NCBI GenBank assembly: GCA_963820495.1
Contig: CAWGAF010000001.1
Coordinates: forward strand, 310,001-374,000
DNA length: 64,000 nt
Direction of reading: 5' to 3'
From: JBBIPA01 sp963820495
Lineage (GTDB): Bacteria; Chloroflexota; Dehalococcoidia; GIF9; UBA5629
This document shows, piece by piece, positions 17,718-25,876 of the stretch; position 1 is the stretch's first letter, and each line of letters begins with the position of its first letter. The notes under the pieces are model-generated. The model was not told the origin of the DNA, did not search any database, and worked only from the letters and a program-made list of their open reading frames with translations. The translations under genes and the position numbers were made by a program.

Positions 17718-18147
17718 CCACCCACTTCCAACCTAGGCCGTCAATCAACATTCGCCTTCACCACCAGCAGGAAAGCGAGGAGAGCGGCAAGCTTCTGCCA
17801 CCAGCAAAGTGGCTCTTCGGCTCATGGTGTCTAGTCCAGGGCAGGCTCACCGATCCGTTCTCATGTCCGGCTCCAGATAGAAGGGCTTTCGCATCCCGGC
17901 GGTTGACAAGTGTTGACATGGTTTGCTGCTTCTTCATCTTGGCGCTCACCTCGAAGAGAGAACAATACCGGAGCTTATATGGCTCTCTCCCCGGCTGCTG
18001 TGATATAGCTGTGGCTCGCTGTGGTAAGGCTGGTGGCACCTCTGTGACCCTAGAGTAGTAAATCCTTTCAGTGACAAAACCCACCACTGCCCTTAATCCC
18101 CCTTTGATTTTTGATTAGTTTCAAGGCAAAGCTGAAAAGTTGGCGTT

Positions 18148-18314
18148 AATTTGGCGTTAAACTGAAAAGGACTAGTTATCACTAAAAAGCACACTAGCTT
18201 CAAAAGAAGATTTTGCAGACTAACACAAAAGTTCTAGTTTGAACGTAAAACCACTGCTCGGCATGACTAGCTTAGAATTACGAAACCGCTGCTCTACCCC
18301 TGAGCTACGCTGGC
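18148..18314 (+). repeat. 167-bp direct repeat, left copy (attachment-site scar)
   Basis: From AATTTGGCGTTAAACTG to the GCTGGC that ends the tRNA-like part. The copy at 20127-20293 has the same length and only scattered differences. The left copy is preceded by one extra TTGGCGTTAA unit. Its last 37 bases are, in reverse, the first 37 bases of a tRNA-Thr. Two long direct repeats with a tRNA half around an integrase remnant are what attachment sites of an integrated element leave behind. Confidence 0.7.
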
Positions 18315-18625
18315 ACACATCAATTATATATAAAACACAAAGTAATGAGCAACGGTTTTCACAAAACCATCAAATTCATCTGAATACAGAAACTGACCAT
18401 CGGTTCTCAGTAGAACAAGCTATAGAAGGATATCTCCTATCGTGCAAAGTAGAGGGAAAATCACCAGCTACAATCAAAGCATACACAAGCAAACTCTGTC
18501 CTTTCTTATGGTATGTTAACCACTATAACTTACCATGGAATGTTGCTCAAATCACAACTCAGCATATTAGAGAATTCCTGATTTATTTGTTTTATATAGA
18601 GTTCCTTATAGTCTTCCCATATTAG
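18239..18625 (+). pseudogene. Tyrosine recombinase (integrase), N-terminal remnant
   Basis: The recognisable part starts near 18400: RFSVEQAIEGYLLSCKVEGK, SPATIKAYTSKLCPFLWYV and TTQHIREFLIYL form the SAM-like core-binding domain of phage-type integrases. The frame then turns into a hydrophobic tail and stops at 18625. The catalytic domain with R-H-R-Y is absent here and downstream. The frame extends back over the tRNA half, but that part is not protein-like. It is a dead integrase of the element whose attachment repeat overlaps it. Confidence 0.7.
18278..18314 (-). pseudogene. 5' half of tRNA-Thr(CGU)
   Basis: Read on the reverse strand: acceptor GCCAGCG, TA, D-arm GCTC-AGGGGTA-GAGC, A, anticodon 5' stem GCGGT and loop TTCGTAA with anticodon CGT. 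After the loop the sequence no longer pairs with GCGGT and no T-arm follows, so the gene is cut exactly after the anticodon loop. This is not a working tRNA but the tRNA part of an attachment site. Confidence 0.7.
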
Positions 18626-18765
18626 AATTTTTCACGGTAGGATTTCTGTAGTCCTATTTGAATTAGATTCTGCTTCGATTGCTCATGAGGCCCTTATATC
18701 GGAAACTCTAATTTAAGAACTGGTACAATTAGTGTGGCAGGTCAGATTCATTTGAGGTAAACCAA

Positions 18766-19923
18766 ATGCAACGCTGGGTTAATTTATCGGTAATTAACAT
18801 TATGTTCCTAACTTTTGCATTTGCTTTTCAGTCAGTCCCACCTGTTTTAAATATGATCACTGCTGAATTCGACCTCACTCATGCTCAGGCAGGTTTGTTG
18901 ATGAGTTTGTTTGCATTGCCTGGAATAATTATCTCGATACCGGCTGGACATCTGACCGACCGTTATGGACAAAAAAATATTGGAATGGCTTCGCTCGTTC
19001 TAATTATCATCGGGTCGACGATATTTGCCTCAGGTAGCTCATTTATTATTTTGGCACTAGGCAGAATAATTTCTGGGATTGGGGCAATGACCATATCAGT
19101 AATTGCACCTCGACTAGTAGCACAGTGGTTCACTGGACGCCAACTGGGAATAGCAATAGGTATATTTAATGCGGTAATGCCTTTTGGTACGGTCCTCTCT
19201 CTAAATCTATTATCACTCCTAGGCAAAAGTTTTGGCTGGCGATCTAGCATCTGGCTATGTGTGCTTATCACAATAGTGGCATTAATTGTCTTTGCCATAG
19301 TGTATTCGCCGGCACGACAAATAAGACGACAGATACCATCTGCCTCGATAGGTTTTATTCACAGTCTGGGTCCCGTGGGGATATCAGTATGGTTGGTTAG
19401 TGCTATTTGGATGTTCTACAACGCTGCGTTTACTTCACTTATGACGTTCACGCCAAGCTTCTTAAAAGTTTCTGGATTTTTCATCACAGAAGCGGGGTTT
19501 TTAACCAGCATTATGATGATGCCATCAATAATATTGGGTCCGACTATTGGCTTTCTGGTAGGTAAATTTAATCACAAGTCAATATTTATTATTGCCGGTA
19601 GCCTTATCTGGACAATTATTATATCGTTCATCCCTGTATCTGGGAACTTTATATTTGCGCCGATGATCTTGGTAGGCTTGACAGCCAGTATAATGACAGT
19701 GCCCACTTATGCCCTAATGGTCGATGTTACCGATCCTGAAAAGCTTGGACTCGCATATGGTATCATGTCTACTACTATGAACTTAGGAATACTCGCTGGA
19801 CCAGCTCTAGCAGGCCTTATAATAGATGTTACTGATAGCTATCAAGTAAGTTATTATCTCATCTCCGGATTTTCATTAATGATCGCCTTATCTGCTTTTG
19901 TACTTGTTCGAAAACGTAACTAA
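18766..19923 (+). CDS. MFS transporter (nitrate/cyanate-like branch)
   Basis: 385 residues with about 12 hydrophobic helices. The MFS loop 2-3 signature is GHLTDRYGQKN near residue 64, and the helix-4 motif is LGRIISGIGAMTISVIAPRL. The N-terminus (FLTFAFAFQSVPPVLNMITAEF) resembles permeases for cyanate, nitrate or organic anions, but the substrate cannot be told. It lies alone between the two 167-bp direct repeats and is probably cargo of the former element. Confidence 0.8.
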   Translation: MQRWVNLSVINIMFLTFAFAFQSVPPVLNMITAEFDLTHAQAGLLMSLFALPGIIISIPAGHLTDRYGQKNIGMASLVLIIIGSTIFASGSSFIILALGRIISGIGAMTISVIAPRLVAQWFTGRQLGIAIGIFNAVMPFGTVLSLNLLSLLGKSFGWRSSIWLCVLITIVALIVFAIVYSPARQIRRQIPSASIGFIHSLGPVGISVWLVSAIWMFYNAAFTSLMTFTPSFLKVSGFFITEAGFLTSIMMMPSIILGPTIGFLVGKFNHKSIFIIAGSLIWTIIISFIPVSGNFIFAPMILVGLTASIMTVPTYALMVDVTDPEKLGLAYGIMSTTMNLGILAGPALAGLIIDVTDSYQVSYYLISGFSLMIALSAFVLVRKRN

Positions 19924-20126
19924 ATGCCATCTCGTAGGGATTCATGATTTTTAGTCATCAGGCAAAGCTCGGTTAAAGCGCATGAAAAATAAGTTCTATT
20001 TAAAAGGATTATAAGTTGTCCCTATGTGAACATTGACATTGATAATGGTCTGGCATGAATCTTTGTTTCCAAGGTTAATCCAGTCCCAATCAGCGAATAT
20101 GATCTTGTATCGTAGGTATGGTTCGG

Positions 20127-20293
20127 AATTTGGCGTTAAACTGAAAAGGACTGGTTACCACTAAAAAGCACACTAGCTTCAAAACAACATTTTGGCAATT
20201 AACACAAAGGTTCTAATTTTAACGTAAAACCACTATTTAGCATACCTGGCTCAGAATTACGAAACCACTGCTCTACCCCTGAGCTACGCTGGC
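20127..20293 (+). repeat. 167-bp direct repeat, right copy (attachment-site scar)
   Basis: Same length and order as 18148-18314, starting AATTTGGCGTTAAACTG and ending in the tRNA acceptor GCTGGC. Differences are single-base changes such as GGACTAG to GGACTGG and CCGCTG to CCACTG. It marks the boundary with the chromosomal genes that follow. Confidence 0.7.
20257..20293 (-). pseudogene. 5' half of tRNA-Thr(CGU), second copy
   Basis: Same 37 bases as the copy at 18278-18314 except for one base in the anticodon 5' stem (GTGGT for GCGGT in reverse). It again ends after the anticodon loop. The altered stem shows that this copy has drifted. Confidence 0.65.
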
Positions 20294-20459
20294 GCAGAAT
20301 TTAGTATATACGAAGGCACTACACCCATTCAACCCCTCGGTGTTAAATCCAAAATCTTGGAAACCACACCTCCCACCCCCAATTTATGACTATCGTCCCT
20401 AATTAGCGAAAAGCAACTAGTGCCAAGTCACCGCTCTGAATTTGTTTAGAATTTAGAAA

Positions 20460-21095
20460 TTAGTATTTGGAGCTTCCCGTCAGATACCTCCAGACCGATA
20501 CCCTCTCCTCTTTTACCGTTGTCTTATATCTTTCCACCTGGACAGGAACCTGGCGGTATTTAATTACTTCCTGATAACTGGTAATTTGCTCCACCTCAGT
20601 CCATTTTATTGCCAGTTGGACATAGCAGTCTTCCCCCCACATAACATTTTCCTGAAATTTTGCCTTATATGACCCCGGTGACAGGAGCAAATCAATCACT
20701 CCGCGAGAACCCAGCGTTTCCCAGATAATATGATTGGAAACATTGAACACAGTAAAGCTACCCTGTATAGTGTTATCGAACCACCCAACCAGCCGGGAAT
20801 CAGGTTTATCAATATAAAAAGGTATTACAACTCCAGCAGGGACAACCTTGTAAAACCCGCTGCTAATGACTTGCATTCTTTCATTAATTTTTTCGGTTAT
20901 ATATGGTTCATTTACCGCATAAGCCTCCTGCTTGAACTCAGTAGCATATTCCGTTTCAGTGGTCTCAGTAGAAACGGTTATCAATGGCAGAGCAAAAATA
21001 ATAGCAACCAGGGCAAATCCAATGATAATCCCAGCAATAACGCCTTTCCAGTGGTCTTTTAGATATTCCCAAATCTTGAGGTGTAACATGCTCAT
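20460..21095 (-). CDS. Membrane-anchored protein of unknown function
   Basis: 211 residues. A membrane helix at about residues 18-40 (GVIAGIIIGFALVAIIFALPL) is followed by an exported domain of about 170 residues. The domain contains a beta-rich part (FTVFNVSNHIIWETLGS, LLSPGSYKAKFQENVMWG) and a C-terminal stretch of repeated charged Tyr/Val pairs (KYRQVPVQVERYKTTVKEE). I do not recognise the family. The middle resembles small lipid- or cell-surface domains with a jelly-roll pattern, but this is only an impression. It is a single gene after the right attachment repeat. Confidence 0.6.
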   Translation of the reverse strand: MSMLHLKIWEYLKDHWKGVIAGIIIGFALVAIIFALPLITVSTETTETEYATEFKQEAYAVNEPYITEKINERMQVISSGFYKVVPAGVVIPFYIDKPDSRLVGWFDNTIQGSFTVFNVSNHIIWETLGSRGVIDLLLSPGSYKAKFQENVMWGEDCYVQLAIKWTEVEQITSYQEVIKYRQVPVQVERYKTTVKEERVSVWRYLTGSSKY

Positions 21096-21244
21096 TTTAA
21101 CCAGAGTTTAACTCCTTTCATGATTACAAATTATACTATTAAGTTTTTCTTCAGATAAAAACGCAAAAAAGGCATACGGGTTTAGTTTAGATGTAAATCT
21201 CTCAATTTTAATCTATCCCCTTTCTCTAAGTGAAAATTAAAAAG

Positions 21245-21272
21245 AAATTGAAGGGATGTGCATCCCTTCAAT
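21245..21272 (-). terminator. Rho-independent terminator of the DUF4389 gene
   Basis: A perfect 13-bp inverted repeat (AATTGAAGGGATG / CATCCCTTCAATT) with a two-base loop. Read on the reverse strand it is followed by TTTCTTTTT. It lies 69 bases after the stop of the DUF4389 gene. The T-run is only on that side. Confidence 0.75.
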
Positions 21273-21340
21273 TCTCTAGTTTACCTTGGCCAACGAAAAG
21301 CCAAGAGTTCTAATCCCAAAAATCCATCTGCGATATTTTA

Positions 21341-21964
21341 TCAAGCGCCGAGGCTGAAAGGTGGGTACTTATCGGTAACCAATAGAAAGGCATAGGCCGC
21401 TACTCTTAAAGACCATCGATACACATCCACTACAAAGTTAAACATATCTCTGGGGTAACGCCCGGTAATTAAAATAGCAAACCAGGCGATTATGGTTATT
21501 ACCCATACAGCAATGCTTAGGAAAATCAGGACAATGTAGTGAGGAATTGCCATTATCCATTTTACCAGCGGAAGCCCACGGCTGAGTTCCTGGGCATTGG
21601 GATAGAGGATATCAATGTGAACTGACTGCTCTTCGTCAGTTGAAGGGTATTCATCCCTTAACAGCAAAATGTAGGCATAAACACGGGTACTGAATTTGGT
21701 TAAAGCCAAATTCCAGTCAAACCACCACCTGGGATATTTTTTTCGAAAAAGGAGCATCAATATCGTTGGTATGACAACGAGTCCAACAGCACCATACTGG
21801 GCATTCCAGCCACCATCACCCCAGTTAGTCGACATGCCAATGAGTAAGGCCAGAATGATAGCGATAGGAATCACCATGAATATTCTGAAAAAAGTCGTTA
21901 GCCTGTTCAGCTTTCTATCGGGGTAATCGATGGACAGTTTCGCTGGATAAGCAATTTCTGCCAT
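21341..21964 (-). CDS. DUF4389 membrane protein
   Basis: 207 residues with five or so hydrophobic helices. The family pattern is clear: YPAKLSIDYPDRKLNRLTTFFRIFM at the start, a second similar block (RGLPLVKWIMAIPHYIVLIFL) and the C-terminal GRYPRDMFNFVVDVYRWSLR with YPPFSL. The two FR/VKWIMAIPH-type blocks are characteristic of DUF4389. Function is unknown; the family is common in Actinobacteria and Chloroflexota. It is a single-gene unit with its own terminator and a GAGG ribosome site. Confidence 0.8.
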   Translation of the reverse strand: MAEIAYPAKLSIDYPDRKLNRLTTFFRIFMVIPIAIILALLIGMSTNWGDGGWNAQYGAVGLVVIPTILMLLFRKKYPRWWFDWNLALTKFSTRVYAYILLLRDEYPSTDEEQSVHIDILYPNAQELSRGLPLVKWIMAIPHYIVLIFLSIAVWVITIIAWFAILITGRYPRDMFNFVVDVYRWSLRVAAYAFLLVTDKYPPFSLGA

Positions 21965-22218
21965 AATAGCACCTCCTCAAAATTTTTATTTGCCTACAGT
22001 TTAGCAGAAATTAACAAGTCTAAACTAGAAAAATATTTCTCTGCTTTTAATAAAGATGGCTACTGCATTGGAACTCTGGTGATATTGAGAGCAATCCCGC
22101 CACCGGCAACGAATCAACTTGACACCTCTTATGTAAAAAAGATAAAATTTCCCGTTCATTAGCCGATAATTATTAATTCGGTTAAGAACTACTTATAAAC
22201 AAAAGGAGTTGATGTTAC

Positions 22219-22401
22219 TTGGCGCAGGTAAAGATTCATAGTGGGGAAAGTTTTGAAAGCTTAATACGGCGGTTTAGCAAGAAGGTTGAACAAGCGGGAA
22301 TAATCAGCGAGACACGCCGCCGTGCATTCTATGAAAAGCCTAGCGTGAAACGCAAACGCAAAGAAGCAGCGAAGCGACGGAAAAGCCACAGGAGCACATA
22401 G
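22219..22401 (+). CDS. rpsU: Ribosomal protein bS21
   Basis: 60 residues, the usual length. It has the conserved N-terminal block (VKIHSGESFESLIRRFSKKVEQAGI) and the basic tail (KRKRKEAAKRRKSHR). bS21 sits in the small subunit near the mRNA exit and helps initiation. The start is TTG at 22219 with AAAGGAG upstream; no ATG is available. It is followed three bases later by yqeY, a common pairing. Confidence 0.92.
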   Translation: MAQVKIHSGESFESLIRRFSKKVEQAGIISETRRRAFYEKPSVKRKRKEAAKRRKSHRST

Positions 22402-22404
22402 AAT

Positions 22405-22857
22405 ATGAGCTTGGTGGAGCAAATAAAGGGCGATTTAGAACAGGCTATCCGACAAAAAGACAGGATACGCTGTTCCACGCTACGCTTGCTTTTATCCAGT
22501 ATCCATAATGCTGAGATCGATAGGCAGCATAAGGCACTGGATGATGCAAGCACAATCGAGGTTGTATCCAGAGAAGCCAAGAAACGGCGTGAAAGCATCG
22601 AAGCTTTCGAAAAGGGAAATCGCCCCGACCTGGTAGCACAGGAGAAAAGCGAGTTAGAAATCCTTTCTGGGTACCTGCCTAAACAAATGAGCCGCGATGA
22701 TATTATCGCCGCAGCCCAAAAAACCATTGCTGATATAGGGGCAAAGGGGCCTGGCGATAAAGGTAAAGTAATGGGACAACTTATGCCGCAAACCAAAGGC
22801 AAAGCTGATGGCAAGGAAGTAAGCGACATCGTCTCAGAGCTTTTAAGCAACCTGTAA
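22405..22857 (+). CDS. yqeY: GatB/YqeY domain protein
   Basis: 150 residues, the full length of the YqeY family. The conserved blocks LRLLLSSIHNAEIDRQ, EAKKRRESIEAFEKGNRPDL, LSGYLPKQMS and the C-terminal GKVMGQLMPQTKGKADGKEV are all present. The domain is the tail domain of GatB, the tRNA amidotransferase subunit, and binds tRNA there. As a free protein its role is not settled. It follows rpsU in the same operon. Confidence 0.9.
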   Translation: MSLVEQIKGDLEQAIRQKDRIRCSTLRLLLSSIHNAEIDRQHKALDDASTIEVVSREAKKRRESIEAFEKGNRPDLVAQEKSELEILSGYLPKQMSRDDIIAAAQKTIADIGAKGPGDKGKVMGQLMPQTKGKADGKEVSDIVSELLSNL

Positions 22858-22915
22858 CTTCAGAATATACACCAATCTATCCCCCAAAAAAGAGATAGAG
22901 GCATGAGGTGAGCGG

Positions 22916-22975
22916 TTGACCAAGGCTCAAACTATCGGCGGCAAAAGCCGCCGCTATTTTTACCCGGAGCTATAA
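22916..22975 (+). other. Possible leader ORF with attenuator-like hairpin before purQ
   Basis: A TTG at 22916 with GAGGTGAG upstream opens a 19-codon frame that stops two bases before the purQ start. Inside it, CGGCGGC-AAAA-GCCGCCG (22936-22953) forms a 7-bp hairpin followed by CTATTTTTA, like a weak terminator. This could end rpsU-yqeY transcripts, or attenuate purQL if the short frame is translated. The peptide has no known motif. Confidence 0.4.
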
Positions 22976-22977
22976 CT

Positions 22978-23676
22978 TTGAAATTCGGTATTGTTATCTT
23001 CCCAGGTACCTGGAGCGACAGAGACTGCCATTATGCCCTTAGGGATACCCTGGGACAGAAAGTTGACTACATCTGGCATACCGAGACAGACATTTCTAAC
23101 TATGACTGCATTGTCTTGCCTGGTGGCTTTTCCTACGGCGACTACCTGCGTCCCGGGGCCATCGCCCGCTTTTCACCCATCATGGCATCAGTGGAGCATT
23201 TCGCCTCAGAGGGTAAGCTAGTTATCGGCATCTGCAATGGTTTCCAGATTCTATGTGAGTCTGGGCTTCTGCCCGGAGTATTGAGGCAGAATGAGCACCT
23301 ACAATACCGCTGTCAGTGGACATATCTCAGGACTGAAAATAGCTCATCGCCTTTCACCTCTAGATGCCAGGCGTGGCAGGTGCTGCAAATACCCATATCT
23401 CACTACGAAGGCAGCTATTATGCTGATGAAGCGACGCTGGCAGAACTGGAAGCCAACCACCGCATCGCCTTCCGCTATTCAACCCCCACTGGAGAAATAA
23501 ATGATGCGGCTAATCCCAACGGTGCCTTGCATAATATCGCTGGCATTCTTAATAAGAATGGCAATGTCCTGGGGATGATGCCTCATCCTGAACGTGCCTG
23601 CGAGCCTTTACTGGGCAGCAGCGATGGTAATTTAATCTGGGAGTCTATCATTGCCAGTATCCAAAGAAATTCTTGA
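22978..23676 (+). CDS. purQ: Phosphoribosylformylglycinamidine synthase, glutaminase subunit PurQ
   Basis: 232 residues. A class I glutamine amidotransferase: nucleophile Cys in VIGICNGFQILCESGLLPG, and the His-Glu pair in MMPHPERACE. The start KFGIVIFPGTWSDRDC and the PGGFSYGDYLRPGAIAR block are typical PurQ. It supplies ammonia from glutamine to PurL for the fourth step of purine synthesis. The TTG start has GGAG eleven bases upstream. Its end overlaps purL by 26 bases. A purS gene is not visible next to it. Confidence 0.92.
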   Translation: MKFGIVIFPGTWSDRDCHYALRDTLGQKVDYIWHTETDISNYDCIVLPGGFSYGDYLRPGAIARFSPIMASVEHFASEGKLVIGICNGFQILCESGLLPGVLRQNEHLQYRCQWTYLRTENSSSPFTSRCQAWQVLQIPISHYEGSYYADEATLAELEANHRIAFRYSTPTGEINDAANPNGALHNIAGILNKNGNVLGMMPHPERACEPLLGSSDGNLIWESIIASIQRNS

Positions 23677-25849
23677 TGAAATCGCACTGAGCCTGAAGGA
23701 ATACCAGCTCATAGTGGAGCAATTAAGCCGGGAACCTAATCAGGTAGAGCTGGGGCTATTTGGTGCTCTGTGGAGCGAGCACTGCGGCTACAAACATTCC
23801 AAGGCCTTACTGAAACAATTCCCCTCCAGTGGCAAACATGTCTTGGTTAAGCCTGGACAGGAGAACGCTGGCGTGGTGGGTATAGGTGACGGGCAGGTGG
23901 TGGTTTTTAAGATAGAGTCCCATAATCATCCTTCTGCCATCGAACCCTATCAGGGCGCAGCCACAGGCGTAGGTGGAATCGTAAGGGACATCTTCACCAT
24001 GGGAGCAAGACCAATCGCCCTGCTCAATTCATTACGCTTTGGACCTTTGAGCGAGCCTCGTAACCGCTACCTTTTTGGAGGAGTAGTCGGAGGTATTGCT
24101 GGCTACGGCAACTGTTTGGGGATACCGGATGTCGGCGGTGAGGTCTTCTTCGCTGACTGCTACTCAGCCAATCCACTGGTCAATGCTCTCTGTCTGGGCA
24201 TTGCCGAAGCTAACAAACTATTGAAATCGGAGGCACGTGGTGAGGGCAACTTGCTGATCCTGGTAGGAGCTGATACCGGCCGAGACGGACTTCATGGCGC
24301 CTCAGGACTGGCATCAAGAACATTTGAGGAGGAACGAGAGCTGCGCTCAGCCGTACAGGTGGGTAATCCCTTCCTGGAGAAACTGCTCATTGAGGCTTGC
24401 CTAGAACTGGCAGAAACCGACTGGATTGTGGGTATGCAGGACCTAGGGGCTGCGGGGCTGACCAGTGCCTCGGTAGAATCAGCATCTAAAGGCGAAAGCG
24501 GCATTGAAATAGACGTCCTCAAAGTGCCCCGCCGTGAGAAAGGTATGACCCCTTATGAAGTTATGCTCTCCGAATCACAGGAGAGAATGCTGGTAGTGGC
24601 TAAAAAAGGCTATGAAGACAAGGTGAAAGCTCTGTTTGCCCGCTATGAACTGCGCTCGGATATCATCGGGCATGTAACCAGTGATAGTCTGGTCCGCATC
24701 AAAGAAGGGACTAAAACTGTGGCTGAAGTGCCCGTAAACCTGCTAACATCACCGCCTACGTATCGGCTGCGAGCCAAGAAACCAGCCTGGCTGACAAAAT
24801 TACAGTCCTTAGATATTAAGTCTATACCTGATATTTCATTGAAAAAGATTAGTCATACTCTAATCAAACTGCTAGCATCACCTAATATCGCCAGCAAACG
24901 CAACATTTATCGACAGTATGACCACCAAGTAGGCAATAACACTGTGGTCTTGCCTGGCAGTGATGCTGCCATACTGCGGATCAAAGGTAGTACCAAGGCC
25001 ATTTCTCTAACTACCGATGGCAACGGGCGTTACTGTTACCTTAATCCATATGTTGGGGGCGTCATTGCTGTAGCCGAAGCAGCCAGGAATCTAGCTTGCA
25101 GCGGTGCTCGTCCCCTGGCGATTACCGACTGTCTTAACCTGGGCAACCCGGAAAAGAATGATGTTTACTACCAACTGAAGGAGTGTGTTGCCGGCATGGC
25201 ACGGGCTTGCAAAGAATTGAAAACCCCGGTGGTTAGCGGCAATGTAAGCCTGTACAATGAGACCAGAAATGAAGCCATATACCCTACTCCAGTAGTGGGC
25301 ATGGTAGGCTTGATCGAAGACGTAAATAGACATTGCACTTCTGGATTTAAAAATGAAGGCGATATAGTATTTCTACTGGGCAGTCCCAAGGCTGATGACG
25401 TCAGTCTAAGCGGTAGCGAATATCTGAAAATAGTTCACAATCTGGTAATGGGAAATCTGTTCATCGACCTAGAACTGGAAAAAAGATTGCACCAATGCTG
25501 TATTGAGCTGATCAGGCAGGGTGTTATCAACTCTGCTCACGATTGCTCCGAAGGTGGTCTGCTGATCTGCCTGGCAGAAAGCTGCCTGGCTAGCGGTATT
25601 GGCTTTGTCAGTCAGAGCTGGAGAACTGAAGGCAGACTAGACACTGCCCTATTTGGCGAAGCCCAATCGAGGATTATCGTATCGGTAACTCCAAACCTGG
25701 TAACCAAACTGGAAAAAATTGCCTCGAAATGGCAGATGCCAGTGACAGGGTTGGGAGCCGTAGGAGGCAAACGACTGATGATAAAAGATTATGTAAACAT
25801 AACTCTAGAAAAAATGGAAAAGGCATGGCTGAATACGCTGGGCATATAA
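23651..25849 (+). CDS. purL: Phosphoribosylformylglycinamidine synthase subunit PurL
   Basis: 732 residues, the size of a small PurL. Recognisable blocks: ALWSEHCGYKHSKALLKQFP, the ATP-binding FKIESHNHPSAIEPYQGAATGVGG, MQDLGAAGLTSASVESASKG and VSGNVSLYNET. It makes FGAM from FGAR with ammonia from PurQ. The TTG start lies within purQ, so both subunits are made together. The protein is intact. Confidence 0.94.
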   Translation: MPVSKEILDEIALSLKEYQLIVEQLSREPNQVELGLFGALWSEHCGYKHSKALLKQFPSSGKHVLVKPGQENAGVVGIGDGQVVVFKIESHNHPSAIEPYQGAATGVGGIVRDIFTMGARPIALLNSLRFGPLSEPRNRYLFGGVVGGIAGYGNCLGIPDVGGEVFFADCYSANPLVNALCLGIAEANKLLKSEARGEGNLLILVGADTGRDGLHGASGLASRTFEEERELRSAVQVGNPFLEKLLIEACLELAETDWIVGMQDLGAAGLTSASVESASKGESGIEIDVLKVPRREKGMTPYEVMLSESQERMLVVAKKGYEDKVKALFARYELRSDIIGHVTSDSLVRIKEGTKTVAEVPVNLLTSPPTYRLRAKKPAWLTKLQSLDIKSIPDISLKKISHTLIKLLASPNIASKRNIYRQYDHQVGNNTVVLPGSDAAILRIKGSTKAISLTTDGNGRYCYLNPYVGGVIAVAEAARNLACSGARPLAITDCLNLGNPEKNDVYYQLKECVAGMARACKELKTPVVSGNVSLYNETRNEAIYPTPVVGMVGLIEDVNRHCTSGFKNEGDIVFLLGSPKADDVSLSGSEYLKIVHNLVMGNLFIDLELEKRLHQCCIELIRQGVINSAHDCSEGGLLICLAESCLASGIGFVSQSWRTEGRLDTALFGEAQSRIIVSVTPNLVTKLEKIASKWQMPVTGLGAVGGKRLMIKDYVNITLEKMEKAWLNTLGI

Positions 25850-25876
25850 CTACGAAAACTTTCAGGAGGTATTTAG

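Larger units (their letters stand above)
16849..18147. other. Gene-poor repeat region, 1.3 kb
   Basis: No convincing gene. Open frames on both strands between 17675 and 18087 overlap each other and have no family features. What is visible: seven CCTAGG palindromes between 17284 and 17737, a diverged direct repeat of about 100 bp (17181 and 17424), a strong G/C hairpin at 17690-17717, and two TTGACA boxes close together near 17904 and 17914. It separates the defence block from the half-tRNA direct repeat and looks like decayed mobile-element DNA or a cis-acting site. Confidence 0.5.

Noticed and set aside
17675..18087. Overlapping open frames of 127 and 109 codons on opposite strands
   Set aside because: No ribosome site, no family motif, odd composition rich in Ser, Arg and His, and they sit in repeat DNA.
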